This document shows positions 47,166-56,453 of a DNA stretch of 64,000 bases, piece after piece (within the stretch, counting starts at the first letter, position 1; each line of letters starts with the position of its first letter). The notes below the pieces were generated by a model. It saw only the letters and a list, made by a program, of their open reading frames with translations. It did no database searches and was not told where the DNA came from. Origin of the DNA: Alkalinema sp. CACIAM 70d (lineage in GTDB: Bacteria > Cyanobacteriota > Cyanobacteriia > Leptolyngbyales > Leptolyngbyaceae); assembly GCA_002148405.1 (NCBI GenBank), contig MUGG01000003.1:1-64000 (forward strand), in the 5' to 3' direction. A program made the position numbers and the translations under genes.

Positions 47166-50100
47166 ATGTTGACAGATAACGCAGGCAATACTTTAAGCAC
47201 AGCGCGGGTGCTCTCGGTAAACACTGGCAGCTATCATCAAAGCTTAACCGATCGTGTAGATATTAGTGATTCTTTAGATTACTATCAATTCCAACTTAGT
47301 GTTAGGGCTAGTATTAGTGCTTCTGTTAACAATATTACTGCAGATGTAAATCTTACTCTTATCCAAAGCAACGGCACTGTTCTACGATCGAGTCTTAATA
47401 GTCAAACTGCTTCAGAACTTTTAACCGTTACGTTAGAACCTGGTACATACTACTTACAAATCACGCCCAATACCCCCGATAATGCAGCGAGTGACTATAC
47501 GCTAAATTTTTGGAGTAATAGTAATCCTCAAACAGAAATTCTGTGGCGACATCAAACCGCAGGATCGAATGTAGGCTGGCAGATGGCAGGTAATTCAGTT
47601 GTGGGTGGAACCGCCTTAATGACAGTCACCGATCAAACCTGGCAGTTGGCTGGATCAAGTGACTTCAATCGCGATGGTCTGTTGGATTATCTCTGGCGAA
47701 ATCGGGTGTCTGGAATGACGCTGATTTGGCAGATGAACACTAACGGAAAAACCGATGTGATGTTACCTACTGTTGATCCGGGCTGGCAAATTGCGACGCT
47801 TTGCGATCTAAACAATGATGGTGAAAGTGATATTGTTTGGCGACATAGTACCGGCTTCAATGTGGTTTGGTATATGAACGGCACGACTCCGATCGGGGGC
47901 GCAAATTTAATTACTGTTACCGATCGCTCTTGGCAAATTGTAGGTAGTGGAGACTTTAACAACGATGGTCGAACAGATTTATTTTGGCGAAATTCTGTCA
48001 GCGGAACTAATGCCATTTGGTTGATGAATAATGCCCAGTGGATGAATAACGTGTATGTCGCCCCCGTCGTAGATAGCTCTTGGACGATTGCAGGAATTGG
48101 CGATTTTAATACGGATGGGAAGTCTGATATTCTCTGGCGACACAAGACTGTAGGCATCAATCAAATTTGGTTCATGAATGGAACCACAATTGTCGGTTCA
48201 ACAATGCTGCCAACCGTGGATGGGGGATGGCAAATCGCCGCTGTGGCCCAACGCAGACAAGAGCCCACCGTCATTGACCTACCCGGAAATAGCCCCAGTA
48301 CGGCGTTTAATCTGGGCAGCTTACAAGGCTTTAATCTAAGCGCTGGAAAAGGGAGCTTGCAAGTGAGCGATCGGGTGGATGCCGTAGACAAACTGGATTA
48401 CTATCGGTTCAGTCTCACCCAAGTTACCGATATTAATTTATCAATTAATCAACAGGTTGGACTAGAAATTTTAGATCAAGCAGGCAATACAATTGGGCGA
48501 TCGAGTTCTTCTAGCAATACTCTCAGCACTTGGATACAGACATTACAATCAGGGACTTACTATCTTAAGGTTAGTTATGCGAATACTCCAAGCAGTTATA
48601 CCCTAATGCTATCGGGTCAGGAACGGCCCGCAACTAAGTACTCATTTATCTATTATGCCAACGGATTGAACAACAATTCAGATAGCTATAGTGGGTATGT
48701 ATATGGTTATTTAAATCAATACCAGGTCAACGACTATTATGATTTAACATCTCAGAACAATGAAATATTACTGAATGGACGCTATTACATTACTGGTGCC
48801 ACTACAGAAGGAACGGTCGCCGATCTAGGTAAAGTTGTTGTAACCAGCTACTACGATCGGGAAACGAATCAAACCCTATCGCCCTACAGTGGCAGTGGCA
48901 ACAATTTCCTAGGCAGTGAGACTGGCTACCTCACCAGCACTACAAAACCAGAAGAAAAATTTGGTCAAGATTACTACGTTGCAGACTTTCCTTATTTACG
49001 TAATGCTCAGATTGGTGGACTGACCAATTTACTCTTGGGGAATGCCTATAGCGTGACCTGGCAGGATAACCTGAGTGACAATGTGAAAATTGAGCTGCTG
49101 TATCGAAATTCTCTGGGCCAAGATCAAGTCTATACAACAGTTAGTCCATCCACCGAAAGCGATGGAAGTTACAGTTGGTTGCCCGCTCTTAATCTGCCCA
49201 CCAGCAATATCTATCGCCTACGAATTACTAGTTTAAGTAATTCGAATGTATTCACAGAAACCAATCTCTTTACCATTTCAAGCAATATATACAAGTACAG
49301 CTTTACATATTTCTATAATGGAATTAATAACAACGCTGATTACTATACAGGATGGGTTTACGGAGATGCTGGTAAATATAACACTGGCGACTTTGTCGAT
49401 CCAAATTCTGGCTTTAATGAGACGGTAGCCAATGGCCGTTACCAAATTACCAATGCCACTTTAGTGGGCAATAGTCTTGATCTGATCGCCCAGGAACGCG
49501 GTAAAGTCTACATCGATCGCTACTATGACGTAGACGCTAGTGGCCAATCTTTCTTGACCTATAACTTTGCTCGTAATTTGGCTTCAGGAACTAATTATCT
49601 AGGAACCGAGCAGGATTTCATCGATGGGTATCTCAATAATAGTGACTATGACCTGAGCGGTGAAGCTAACGAATTTGATGCATTACCTGATTTACGGGGA
49701 CAAACCTTTGACATTGTACCCACGAGTGGGATTGCCGGAAATAGCTTGCAGGTCAATTTCCAAATTGAAAATCTTCAACGCATGAGATCGGGGGCTTTCC
49801 GGGTTTCCTTCTATCTCTCCAGTGATACGACGATAACCACCAGTGATTATTGGCTGGGAGATCAGGAGATTTCCAGCCTCAACAGCGCTACCAGTACGGG
49901 ACTCCTAAGCCAACTGTTAACCTTACCCAGTGCAAGCAATGCCGTATGGCTAGCCAGTGGGATTTACTACATTGGCATGGTGATCGATAGTACCAGTGGG
50001 ATCTTAGAGGCCCGCGAGACCAACAATACCAACCAAGGCCAAGGCCGCGACTGGGACAGTGTCAATATCACGCTGCCATCAGTTTTTACAAACTTTGTAG

Positions 50101-51617
50101 TGACGGATGCATCGGGTGATGGTTCGGCTAATGTGGTTTTCCAGCAGGGCGCTTTGCAAGTGAGTTGGAACAGTAGTGGAGTCATTTCTAATACAAAGCT
50201 TTATGCCCGATCGAACACGACAGGAATCACCAGTCTACTAGGTAATGTGATTAGTGGGGAATTCTTCAATCTGAATGAAATCAACTTGGCGGCTGGCAAC
50301 TATTGGATCTATGCAGAAGGGACAGATAATATAGGAAACACGGCACGATCGAGTGAATTCCTCCTAGAATTGCTCGCTTTCAGTTCTAGCAGCAATCAAA
50401 GTGTTGTATTGGGCGATTTCACAAGTAATACTCATACCTTCTCTGGGATGACCAAGGGTTCTGTCTTCCTAGGTCGCGGTGGCAAAGATACGTTGAATTT
50501 CCAAAATATTAATTTTAATGATGTAACATTCAGTGCCAATACTCGATCGATTTTTGGCGGTACCACCTTTGACTGGCTACGGATTAACTCAACGGGCTAC
50601 GAAGTTTATTTCCAAGGCTATGAAACCCTACAATTTAGCGATCGTAACATTTCCCTAAGCATCACCCCGAATGATCCATCGTTTAACCAACAGTGGAACC
50701 TTCAAATGATGAATGTTTCCGGAGCTTGGCGCTTTACCACAGGTTCAATGAATGTTTTATTAGGCGTGGCGGATAGTGGATTAGCGATCGATAGCAATAA
50801 CAGTCCCACCAACACTGACCTCAATGGAGGCCGCACTATTACCAGTTCCAATGATTCTGACATCGATTTAGAAGGTCATGGTACCAACGTCACGACCATT
50901 TTGGCAGCAGATACCAACGACGGGGTCGGAATTGCTGGAATTAACTGGAATAGTGCGATCTACATTTCCCGAGTCTTTGGCACCAATGCTATGAGTTTCG
51001 CTGAAGCGGCCTTGGAACAAATCCAATACGCCCAAGCCCGTGGCAAGAAGCTGGTGATTAACATGAGTGGAGAATATACAGAAAATTACGTTGATACCGC
51101 GTTGGCACAGCTCATGCAACAGTACGCTGATACCGTTCTGTTTGTGATTGCCTCCGGTAACTCCGCCTATCATCCCGTCAATCAGGTTTCGCAACCAGCC
51201 GACTTTGCAGGAAGTTATGGCAATGTGATGGCAATCGGTGCAGCGGGAGGGAGCAACGGTGCAACCCTCGATCGACATTGGTATTCGCAGTATGGCCCAG
51301 AACTCACCCTCGTCGCCACTTCCGGCATTCTGGCAACCACTCTTAACGGTGGACAGGAAACCGTGTGGGGCACTTCGTTTGCAACCCCCAGCGCAGCAGG
51401 TGTAGCATCATTGGTTTGGAGCGTAAACAATACACTAACCGCTTCCACAGTGCGAGATATTTTGCAAGCTACTGCTTATCATCAATTTACCGCCTACAAC
51501 ATCAATGAATATGGCGCGGGTATGGTAGATGCAGAAGCTGCGGTACGGAGGGCAGACGCCTTAGCCCGGAATGCAACCCTTGCCAATCTCTACAACCATC
51601 ATGGGTTGTTTATGTAA
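47166..51617 (+). CDS. Large secreted subtilase with N-terminal VCBS/PPC and C-terminal S8 domain
   Basis: A 1483-residue extracellular protein. Order: PPC-like domain (5-118), VCBS/FG-GAP-type repeats (about 123-360, DFNRDGLLDYLWRN, DLNNDGESDIVWRH, DFNNDGRTDLFWRN, DFNTDGKSDILWRH), a second PPC-like domain (about 375-490), a Tyr/Asn-rich module twice (about 493-610 and 705-825), an Ig-like part between, a CARDB-like domain (about 835-945), and an S8 protease at the C-terminus with Asp1203, His1238, Asn1332 and Ser1404. Most subtilases have the catalytic domain first with accessory domains after it. There is no Sec signal peptide at the ATG, so export by type I secretion or an atypical route is likely. 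Repeats match Asp/Asn calcium loops. Confidence 0.88.
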   Translation: MLTDNAGNTLSTARVLSVNTGSYHQSLTDRVDISDSLDYYQFQLSVRASISASVNNITADVNLTLIQSNGTVLRSSLNSQTASELLTVTLEPGTYYLQITPNTPDNAASDYTLNFWSNSNPQTEILWRHQTAGSNVGWQMAGNSVVGGTALMTVTDQTWQLAGSSDFNRDGLLDYLWRNRVSGMTLIWQMNTNGKTDVMLPTVDPGWQIATLCDLNNDGESDIVWRHSTGFNVVWYMNGTTPIGGANLITVTDRSWQIVGSGDFNNDGRTDLFWRNSVSGTNAIWLMNNAQWMNNVYVAPVVDSSWTIAGIGDFNTDGKSDILWRHKTVGINQIWFMNGTTIVGSTMLPTVDGGWQIAAVAQRRQEPTVIDLPGNSPSTAFNLGSLQGFNLSAGKGSLQVSDRVDAVDKLDYYRFSLTQVTDINLSINQQVGLEILDQAGNTIGRSSSSSNTLSTWIQTLQSGTYYLKVSYANTPSSYTLMLSGQERPATKYSFIYYANGLNNNSDSYSGYVYGYLNQYQVNDYYDLTSQNNEILLNGRYYITGATTEGTVADLGKVVVTSYYDRETNQTLSPYSGSGNNFLGSETGYLTSTTKPEEKFGQDYYVADFPYLRNAQIGGLTNLLLGNAYSVTWQDNLSDNVKIELLYRNSLGQDQVYTTVSPSTESDGSYSWLPALNLPTSNIYRLRITSLSNSNVFTETNLFTISSNIYKYSFTYFYNGINNNADYYTGWVYGDAGKYNTGDFVDPNSGFNETVANGRYQITNATLVGNSLDLIAQERGKVYIDRYYDVDASGQSFLTYNFARNLASGTNYLGTEQDFIDGYLNNSDYDLSGEANEFDALPDLRGQTFDIVPTSGIAGNSLQVNFQIENLQRMRSGAFRVSFYLSSDTTITTSDYWLGDQEISSLNSATSTGLLSQLLTLPSASNAVWLASGIYYIGMVIDSTSGILEARETNNTNQGQGRDWDSVNITLPSVFTNFVVTDASGDGSANVVFQQGALQVSWNSSGVISNTKLYARSNTTGITSLLGNVISGEFFNLNEINLAAGNYWIYAEGTDNIGNTARSSEFLLELLAFSSSSNQSVVLGDFTSNTHTFSGMTKGSVFLGRGGKDTLNFQNINFNDVTFSANTRSIFGGTTFDWLRINSTGYEVYFQGYETLQFSDRNISLSITPNDPSFNQQWNLQMMNVSGAWRFTTGSMNVLLGVADSGLAIDSNNSPTNTDLNGGRTITSSNDSDIDLEGHGTNVTTILAADTNDGVGIAGINWNSAIYISRVFGTNAMSFAEAALEQIQYAQARGKKLVINMSGEYTENYVDTALAQLMQQYADTVLFVIASGNSAYHPVNQVSQPADFAGSYGNVMAIGAAGGSNGATLDRHWYSQYGPELTLVATSGILATTLNGGQETVWGTSFATPSAAGVASLVWSVNNTLTASTVRDILQATAYHQFTAYNINEYGAGMVDAEAAVRRADALARNATLANLYNHHGLFM

Positions 51618-51822
51618 ACCGATCTCAACCGCCTCGTCGCAAGCCCCTCAGCAGAATTGAGGCCAAAAAATCGAGGGTGACTTGACCAGCCACCCCACTC
51701 ACAATTGAGAATTCATCTAGAATCTACTGAGAATTGACCTTGGAATACGTTCCTAGAATAGGCAGCCCAAGGCTTCGTCATGCGTCAAACCGATCGCTCT
51801 AACGGTGAGAGCCTCTCTAGCT

Positions 51823-52242
51823 TTATTCCGTTAGCCATTGCTTGACACGTTCCATGCTTTTCCAATCAGGCTTGCGGGTGAGGCCATCTTCAATGTTGTG
51901 CATGACTTCATCCTGCAACTCCGAAACCGCCATACAGATTTGCTGGGCAATTTCAACGTGGGGCCGCACACCCGCTTTCTTGGTATCCAGCATCGCCAAA
52001 GCCAAATTGATCCGCGCTTGGGGATCCTGGGGATTGAGCTTCACAGCCTTTTGGGCAATGGGCAGGGCGGCAGCGGGTTTATCCGCCAACAGGTATAGCC
52101 AGGACAAACAAGTCCAAGCCGCACTGGTCTTTTTGGAGCGATCGCAGACTTCTTGAAACACGGGAATTAGGGTTTCCACAGGTTCGCCTGCTTTATATCG
52201 TTCCAGGCCACTATCGAACAGTTCTTCAACGGTTTGAGTCAT
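51823..52242 (-). CDS. TPR-like helical protein
   Basis: A 139-residue soluble, all-helical protein. Residues 40-75 (AWTCLSWLYLLADKPAAALPIAQKAVKLNPQ) form a clear tetratricopeptide repeat, with partial repeats either side (ELFDSGLERYKAGEPVETLIPVFQEV; ARINLALAMLDT). It probably mediates protein contacts. The C-terminus DGLTRKPDWKSMERVKQWL is seen in small conserved cyanobacterial TPR proteins. The upstream TTCAACCCTCT direct repeat (52256 and 52271) lies in the leader. No operon partner. Confidence 0.75.
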   Translation of the reverse strand: MTQTVEELFDSGLERYKAGEPVETLIPVFQEVCDRSKKTSAAWTCLSWLYLLADKPAAALPIAQKAVKLNPQDPQARINLALAMLDTKKAGVRPHVEIAQQICMAVSELQDEVMHNIEDGLTRKPDWKSMERVKQWLTE

Positions 52243-52476
52243 AAATTCAGCTCAGTTCAACCCTCTTTAATTCAACCCTCTAGGAGCGATGACCTCAATC
52301 ACCACGGTTCCCCATCCAATCCAGTTCCCCAGGCAATCCAATGGTCAACCTGTAGATATTAGCTTGGGACGGGATCGGGGATCAACGGGACTTAGCACGA
52401 TCGCCCCCCTGCGAATTGACTAAAATCCGCAAAGCAGGGTTACCGGTTGAACTTGGCTTTGACGTTCGCCAACGCG

Positions 52477-52830
52477 CTAGGCCGAGAATGACTTGCCACA
52501 GCCACAGGTTTGATTTGCATTGGGATTCGTGAACTGGAAGCCACCGCCAATCAGGGCATTGCTGTAATCCAGCACCAGACCATAGATGTAGAGTAAGCTT
52601 TTAGGATCGCAGACTACCTTAAAGCCATCGTAGTCATAGACCTCATCATCAGGCCGAATATTTTGACTATCTTCAAAATCCATAGTGTAGGACATGCCTG
52701 AGCAACCGCCCCCTCGCACGCCCACCCGTAGGCAAAGATCCTTACCCTGCTGATCTCGCAGCATTTTGACTTGATTAAGGGCAGTTTCCGTCATCTGAAT
52801 GCCCTTCTGGGATTGTGTCGCTTGTGTCAT
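52477..52830 (-). CDS. sufA: Iron-sulfur cluster carrier SufA/IscA type
   Basis: A 117-residue A-type carrier that takes 2Fe-2S or 4Fe-4S clusters to apo-proteins. The three cluster cysteines are Cys43 (GGGCSGMSY), Cys109 and Cys111 (CGCGKSFSA). The N-terminus TQSQKGIQ and internal [20 protein letters not shown] and [20 protein letters not shown] closely follow the cyanobacterial SufA I recall. A second ATG at 52794 has a better ribosome site (AGAAGG) but would remove residues that are conserved. The suf operon itself is not in the window. It is divergent from the DUF6930 gene across a 438-base gap. Confidence 0.92.
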   Translation of the reverse strand: MTQATQSQKGIQMTETALNQVKMLRDQQGKDLCLRVGVRGGGCSGMSYTMDFEDSQNIRPDDEVYDYDGFKVVCDPKSLLYIYGLVLDYSNALIGGGFQFTNPNANQTCGCGKSFSA

Positions 52831-53204
52831 GGACTATTCCACTCCCTATCGCTGGCTCTCACAGGTTTGTATCAATACATTACATCTAGGCGCATTACAT
52901 CTTGATGAATGCAAGGTTTTAATGCCTTGCTAGCATTCTATCGTAGGGATTTGGCCGATCGTCTACTATCTCTTTGTATTCTCTGGCTTGAAATCTAGAA
53001 AATCGAATCACTTCTGGCAAATTCAGCGATTTCAGCACCTATAAATTGTTCAGATCTGTTATGAAATCTTTCTATTCTTGGGATGACATGCACCATTGGA
53101 GAGGGCAAGAAGTAAGATATAGTCTACTGTCTGACTTCTCTATGATGATTTCTCAGAGGAGTTCTGTTGAGTGACAGTCGAATGGACAGTTGAACTGATC
53201 GTTC

Positions 53205-53273
53205 ATTAGATTGACCTGATTAGATTGATTAGACTAATTGAATTGATTAGATTGATGGGATTAGATTGATGGG
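53205..53273. repeat. 14-bp tandem repeat array overlapping a start codon
   Basis: ATTAGATTGA recurs at 53205, 53219, 53246 and 53260, with a decayed 13-bp unit at 53233; the last two units are identical, ATTAGATTGATGGG. The ATG of the DUF6930 gene (53269) belongs to the last unit, and the penultimate unit carries an ATG 14 bases earlier in another frame. Confidence 0.9.
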
Positions 53274-54954
53274 TCAATCCATCGATTCGATCGATTTCCG
53301 CCGCAGTTTTACCCCTGGGATTCGTGACTCTATGACTGCTTTGAACCATGCTACTCAACGCCGTCTGCTCAGTTTGCCGCAGATTCCAAGCGTTTGGGAA
53401 GGCGATCGTCGTCCGCTGGGGGCGGCAGGGAGTAGCTTATTAGCTTCGGACAATACTGGAATGGGCAGTAGCCCTGCTGAGGGGGATTGTGTACTGTGGG
53501 TAGATGGATCCCAAGGGATTGTTCGCGCCATGGATATGGTGCCGCCAACGGCAGGCCCTGAAACGGTTGTACGGACGTTGTTACGGGCGATCGAATATCC
53601 CCACAGTCCCGCCCAGCCTGCACGACCTCAAAAAATTGTGGTGCGCGATCGCGAGATGCAATTCTATCTGCGGGGGATTTTGCAGGAACTCGACATTACC
53701 TTGGAATATGTTCCCGATCTGCCGCTAATCGATGAAATTTTCCAAAGTTTCCAAACAGCGATCGGCAGCAAGCCCCCCAATCTGCCGCCCCAGTTCACCG
53801 AGGAACTTCTGAACAAGGCACAGCAACTCTGGGAAGATGCCCCCTGGACATTATTGGCAGATCACCAAATTCTCGCGATCGAACTGAACCAGTGGGATCT
53901 AGGCACCGTCTATGCCTCCATCATGGGGATGCTGGGCATGGAATTTGGCCTGTTGCTCTATCGATCGTTGGAATCCCTCCAACGCTTTCGGCAGCGGGTA
54001 CTGGATGATGACTCCATGGAACGAATGGAAGAAGCCTTCCTCAGCCAAGATTGCCTGTTCCTAACCTATGAAGCCCAAAGGGAGCGAGATTTCCCCCCTT
54101 CCGGCATGTTGCGGGTCTTTCCCCCCGTAGAAGACTACGAACCGGTCTTTGGGAGTTTGCATCCATTAGAGGGGTTGCGATCGTCCCTCTATGAGGAAGA
54201 GGCCCAAGCCTTTGCGGTGGTGTTGGAAGCGTTGCACCGCTTTTTTAAGCAGCATCACAATAAACTGCAAGATGGGCAGTTCCCAGAACTCTCAAGTCGC
54301 TACAAAATTCCTGGGCTAGGCGAACCAGCGCAAACGATTTCTGTCAAGGTATCCACTTTGCCCGATCTCGCAGAAGAACTGTTTGCGATGGCAGAGGATG
54401 AACCTGACCTGCCTATGATTCGTGATGATTTAATTCCGGAAAATGCTTTTTTAAGCCTAGGGGTGATGCCTTGGGATACGCTCAAACTGGTGCGATCGCA
54501 GGTGAAGTATCATCAAACCGCAGAGATTGCAGAGGCTGGGGAAGGATTACCCGTGGTGTTGGTGCAAACCTCCCAACCCAAAGCCAAGGCATTAATTCAA
54601 GAACTCCAAACCTCCGGCGGCTTGCGGGGCATTGGTTTCAACCCCGGTGCCGATTCCATGATGGGGGAGAAGTACGATCTGGGGCTTTTCCAAGCGGAAG
54701 ATGACACGTTGTTCCTGTTTGGGGAGTTTGGTGACGACGATCCTGTGCATGTCCAAGCCCGCAAAAAGTGGGATCAGCGCTGCAAGAAAACCAAAGGCTA
54801 CTGTGGCCTGTTAATCGCCAAGGGGGTGACGGGCAGCAGCAAGGGCCAGCCTAAAATTACCGATATGATCGGCTTGTTTGAAGTGCACGCCCTTTCCGCA
54901 AGTGATCTGGGGCTTGGGGTGTTGGAGCGGCAATTTGTGGCGGATTGGTTTTAG
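53269..54954 (+). CDS. DUF6930 domain protein
   Basis: A 561-residue soluble protein. Residues 55-180 (DCVLWVDGSQGIVRAMDMVPP, VVRTLLRAIEYP, PQKIVVRDREMQFYLRGIL) match the DUF6930 N-terminal region; later parts include LAIELNQWDLGTVYASIMG, GMLGMEFGLLLYRSLESLQRF and a C-terminal domain with PKAKALIQELQTSGGLRGIGF and CKKTKGYCGLLIAKGV. No catalytic motif is evident. The function is unknown. The start is a TTG at 53266 or the ATG at 53269, with no ribosome site because the leader is filled with the 14-bp repeat, which may lower or vary expression. Confidence 0.75.
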   Translation: MGQSIDSIDFRRSFTPGIRDSMTALNHATQRRLLSLPQIPSVWEGDRRPLGAAGSSLLASDNTGMGSSPAEGDCVLWVDGSQGIVRAMDMVPPTAGPETVVRTLLRAIEYPHSPAQPARPQKIVVRDREMQFYLRGILQELDITLEYVPDLPLIDEIFQSFQTAIGSKPPNLPPQFTEELLNKAQQLWEDAPWTLLADHQILAIELNQWDLGTVYASIMGMLGMEFGLLLYRSLESLQRFRQRVLDDDSMERMEEAFLSQDCLFLTYEAQRERDFPPSGMLRVFPPVEDYEPVFGSLHPLEGLRSSLYEEEAQAFAVVLEALHRFFKQHHNKLQDGQFPELSSRYKIPGLGEPAQTISVKVSTLPDLAEELFAMAEDEPDLPMIRDDLIPENAFLSLGVMPWDTLKLVRSQVKYHQTAEIAEAGEGLPVVLVQTSQPKAKALIQELQTSGGLRGIGFNPGADSMMGEKYDLGLFQAEDDTLFLFGEFGDDDPVHVQARKKWDQRCKKTKGYCGLLIAKGVTGSSKGQPKITDMIGLFEVHALSASDLGLGVLERQFVADWF

Positions 54955-55063
54955 CAGTCCCCTAGGGATAGATGTAATGCCCAGGGATGCGAGGGAGGAG
55001 AGGTTTTACGGTATTGTGAAACATGTATTGTGAATTTCACTGCTGTTTTAGCCCCGTTTTCCC

Positions 55064-56260
55064 ATGACCCTGGCACAACCTCACAAAAAAGCAAAGGCTC
55101 TCAAACCCAATAGCCGTCGCCCTGCCAAGGATTTATGTAGTGAGTGTGGTCTATGCGATACTTCGTACATTCACTATGTTAAGGACGCTTGTGCCTTTCT
55201 GAATCAGCAGTTCGATCGCTTGGAAGCCGTGGTGCATGGCCGTAGCCGTAACTTGGAGTCCGATCGCGAGTTGTACTTTGGGGTGCACCAGGACATGATG
55301 CAAGCGCGGAAAACGGAGCCGATTCCTGGGGCACAGTGGACGGGTATTGTCAGCACGATCGCGATCGAAATGTTGACCCAGGGCAAAGTGGAAGGCGTGG
55401 TCTGTGTGCAAAGCTCACCAGACGATCGCTTTACTCCCGTTCCAATCATTGCGAAAACACCAGAGGAAATCCTAGCCGCACGGGTGAATAAACCCACTCT
55501 CTCACCCAATTTAAATATTTTAGATTTAGTAGAGCAATCGGGATTAAAACGCTTACTCGTCATTGGTGTAGGTTGTCAAATTCAAGCGCTGCGAGCAGTT
55601 CAGGATAAGATTGGCCTAGAAAAATTGTACGTCCTGGGAACGCCTTGTACCGACAACGTGAGTCGGGCAGGGTTGCAGAAATTTTTGGAAACCACCAGCC
55701 GATCGCCCCAAACAGTTGTGTATTACGAATTCATGCAGGACTTCAATGTCCATTTCAAATACGAAGATGGCTCCACGGAATTGGTGCCGTTCTTTGGGCT
55801 GAATACAAAGGAGTTAAAAGATGTTTTCGCACCTTCTTGTTTAAGCTGTTTTGACTACACCAACGCACTTGCTGATTTAGTCGTGGGATATATGGGTGGA
55901 GAATTTGGTTGGCAATGGATTGTGGTCAGAAATGAAACGGGACAGGAAATGCTAGATCTCGTGCAAAACCACATTGAAACCAAACCCGTCATTTCCAAGG
56001 GCGATCGTAAAGCTGCCGTCCAGCAGGGCATTTCCGCCTATGACCAAGCGATGACATTACCGATGTGGGTGGCCAAGTTGATGGGGGTGGTGATTGAAAA
56101 AGTGGGGCCGAAAGGTTTAGAATATGCGCGCTTTTCGATCGACTCTCACTTCACCCGCAACTACCTCTTCGTCAAACGGAACTATCCTAAAAAGCTAGAA
56201 CAGCATGTTCCGGAATTTGCCAAACGTATTGTCGCCCAGTACAAGCTGCCCAAATCTTAA
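55064..56260 (+). CDS. bciB: BciB-type divinyl chlorophyllide 8-vinyl reductase
   Basis: A 398-residue flavo-iron-sulfur enzyme of the coenzyme F420 hydrogenase beta-subunit (FrhB) family. It begins with DLCSECGLCDTSYIHYVKDACAFL, as in the ferredoxin-dependent 8-vinyl reductase Slr1923/BciB, and keeps VIGVGCQIQALRA, VLGTPCTDNV and CLSCFDYTNALADLVVGYMGG with the later Cys residues of the cluster sites. It reduces the 8-vinyl group of 3,8-divinyl (proto)chlorophyllide in chlorophyll synthesis. A relation to plant 7-hydroxymethyl chlorophyll a reductase is the main alternative, as the proteins share the fold. Full length; start and stop are clear. Confidence 0.88.
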   Translation: MTLAQPHKKAKALKPNSRRPAKDLCSECGLCDTSYIHYVKDACAFLNQQFDRLEAVVHGRSRNLESDRELYFGVHQDMMQARKTEPIPGAQWTGIVSTIAIEMLTQGKVEGVVCVQSSPDDRFTPVPIIAKTPEEILAARVNKPTLSPNLNILDLVEQSGLKRLLVIGVGCQIQALRAVQDKIGLEKLYVLGTPCTDNVSRAGLQKFLETTSRSPQTVVYYEFMQDFNVHFKYEDGSTELVPFFGLNTKELKDVFAPSCLSCFDYTNALADLVVGYMGGEFGWQWIVVRNETGQEMLDLVQNHIETKPVISKGDRKAAVQQGISAYDQAMTLPMWVAKLMGVVIEKVGPKGLEYARFSIDSHFTRNYLFVKRNYPKKLEQHVPEFAKRIVAQYKLPKS

Positions 56261-56453
56261 AGCGCACCGATGCTCAACATTTTCACGATCGTGGGTTACC
56301 CTGGGAGAACAGCCATCTAAATCCGTGAAAATTCGAATATAAAACAAGCTTTCAGGGAAAATCACTTAAAATTCGGGGTTTTTTCCTAGAAACTTCCGGC
56401 CTCAAGTCATCCATGCTAAACGGGAACGATTTTGGGCATTGCGGAAGATTACC

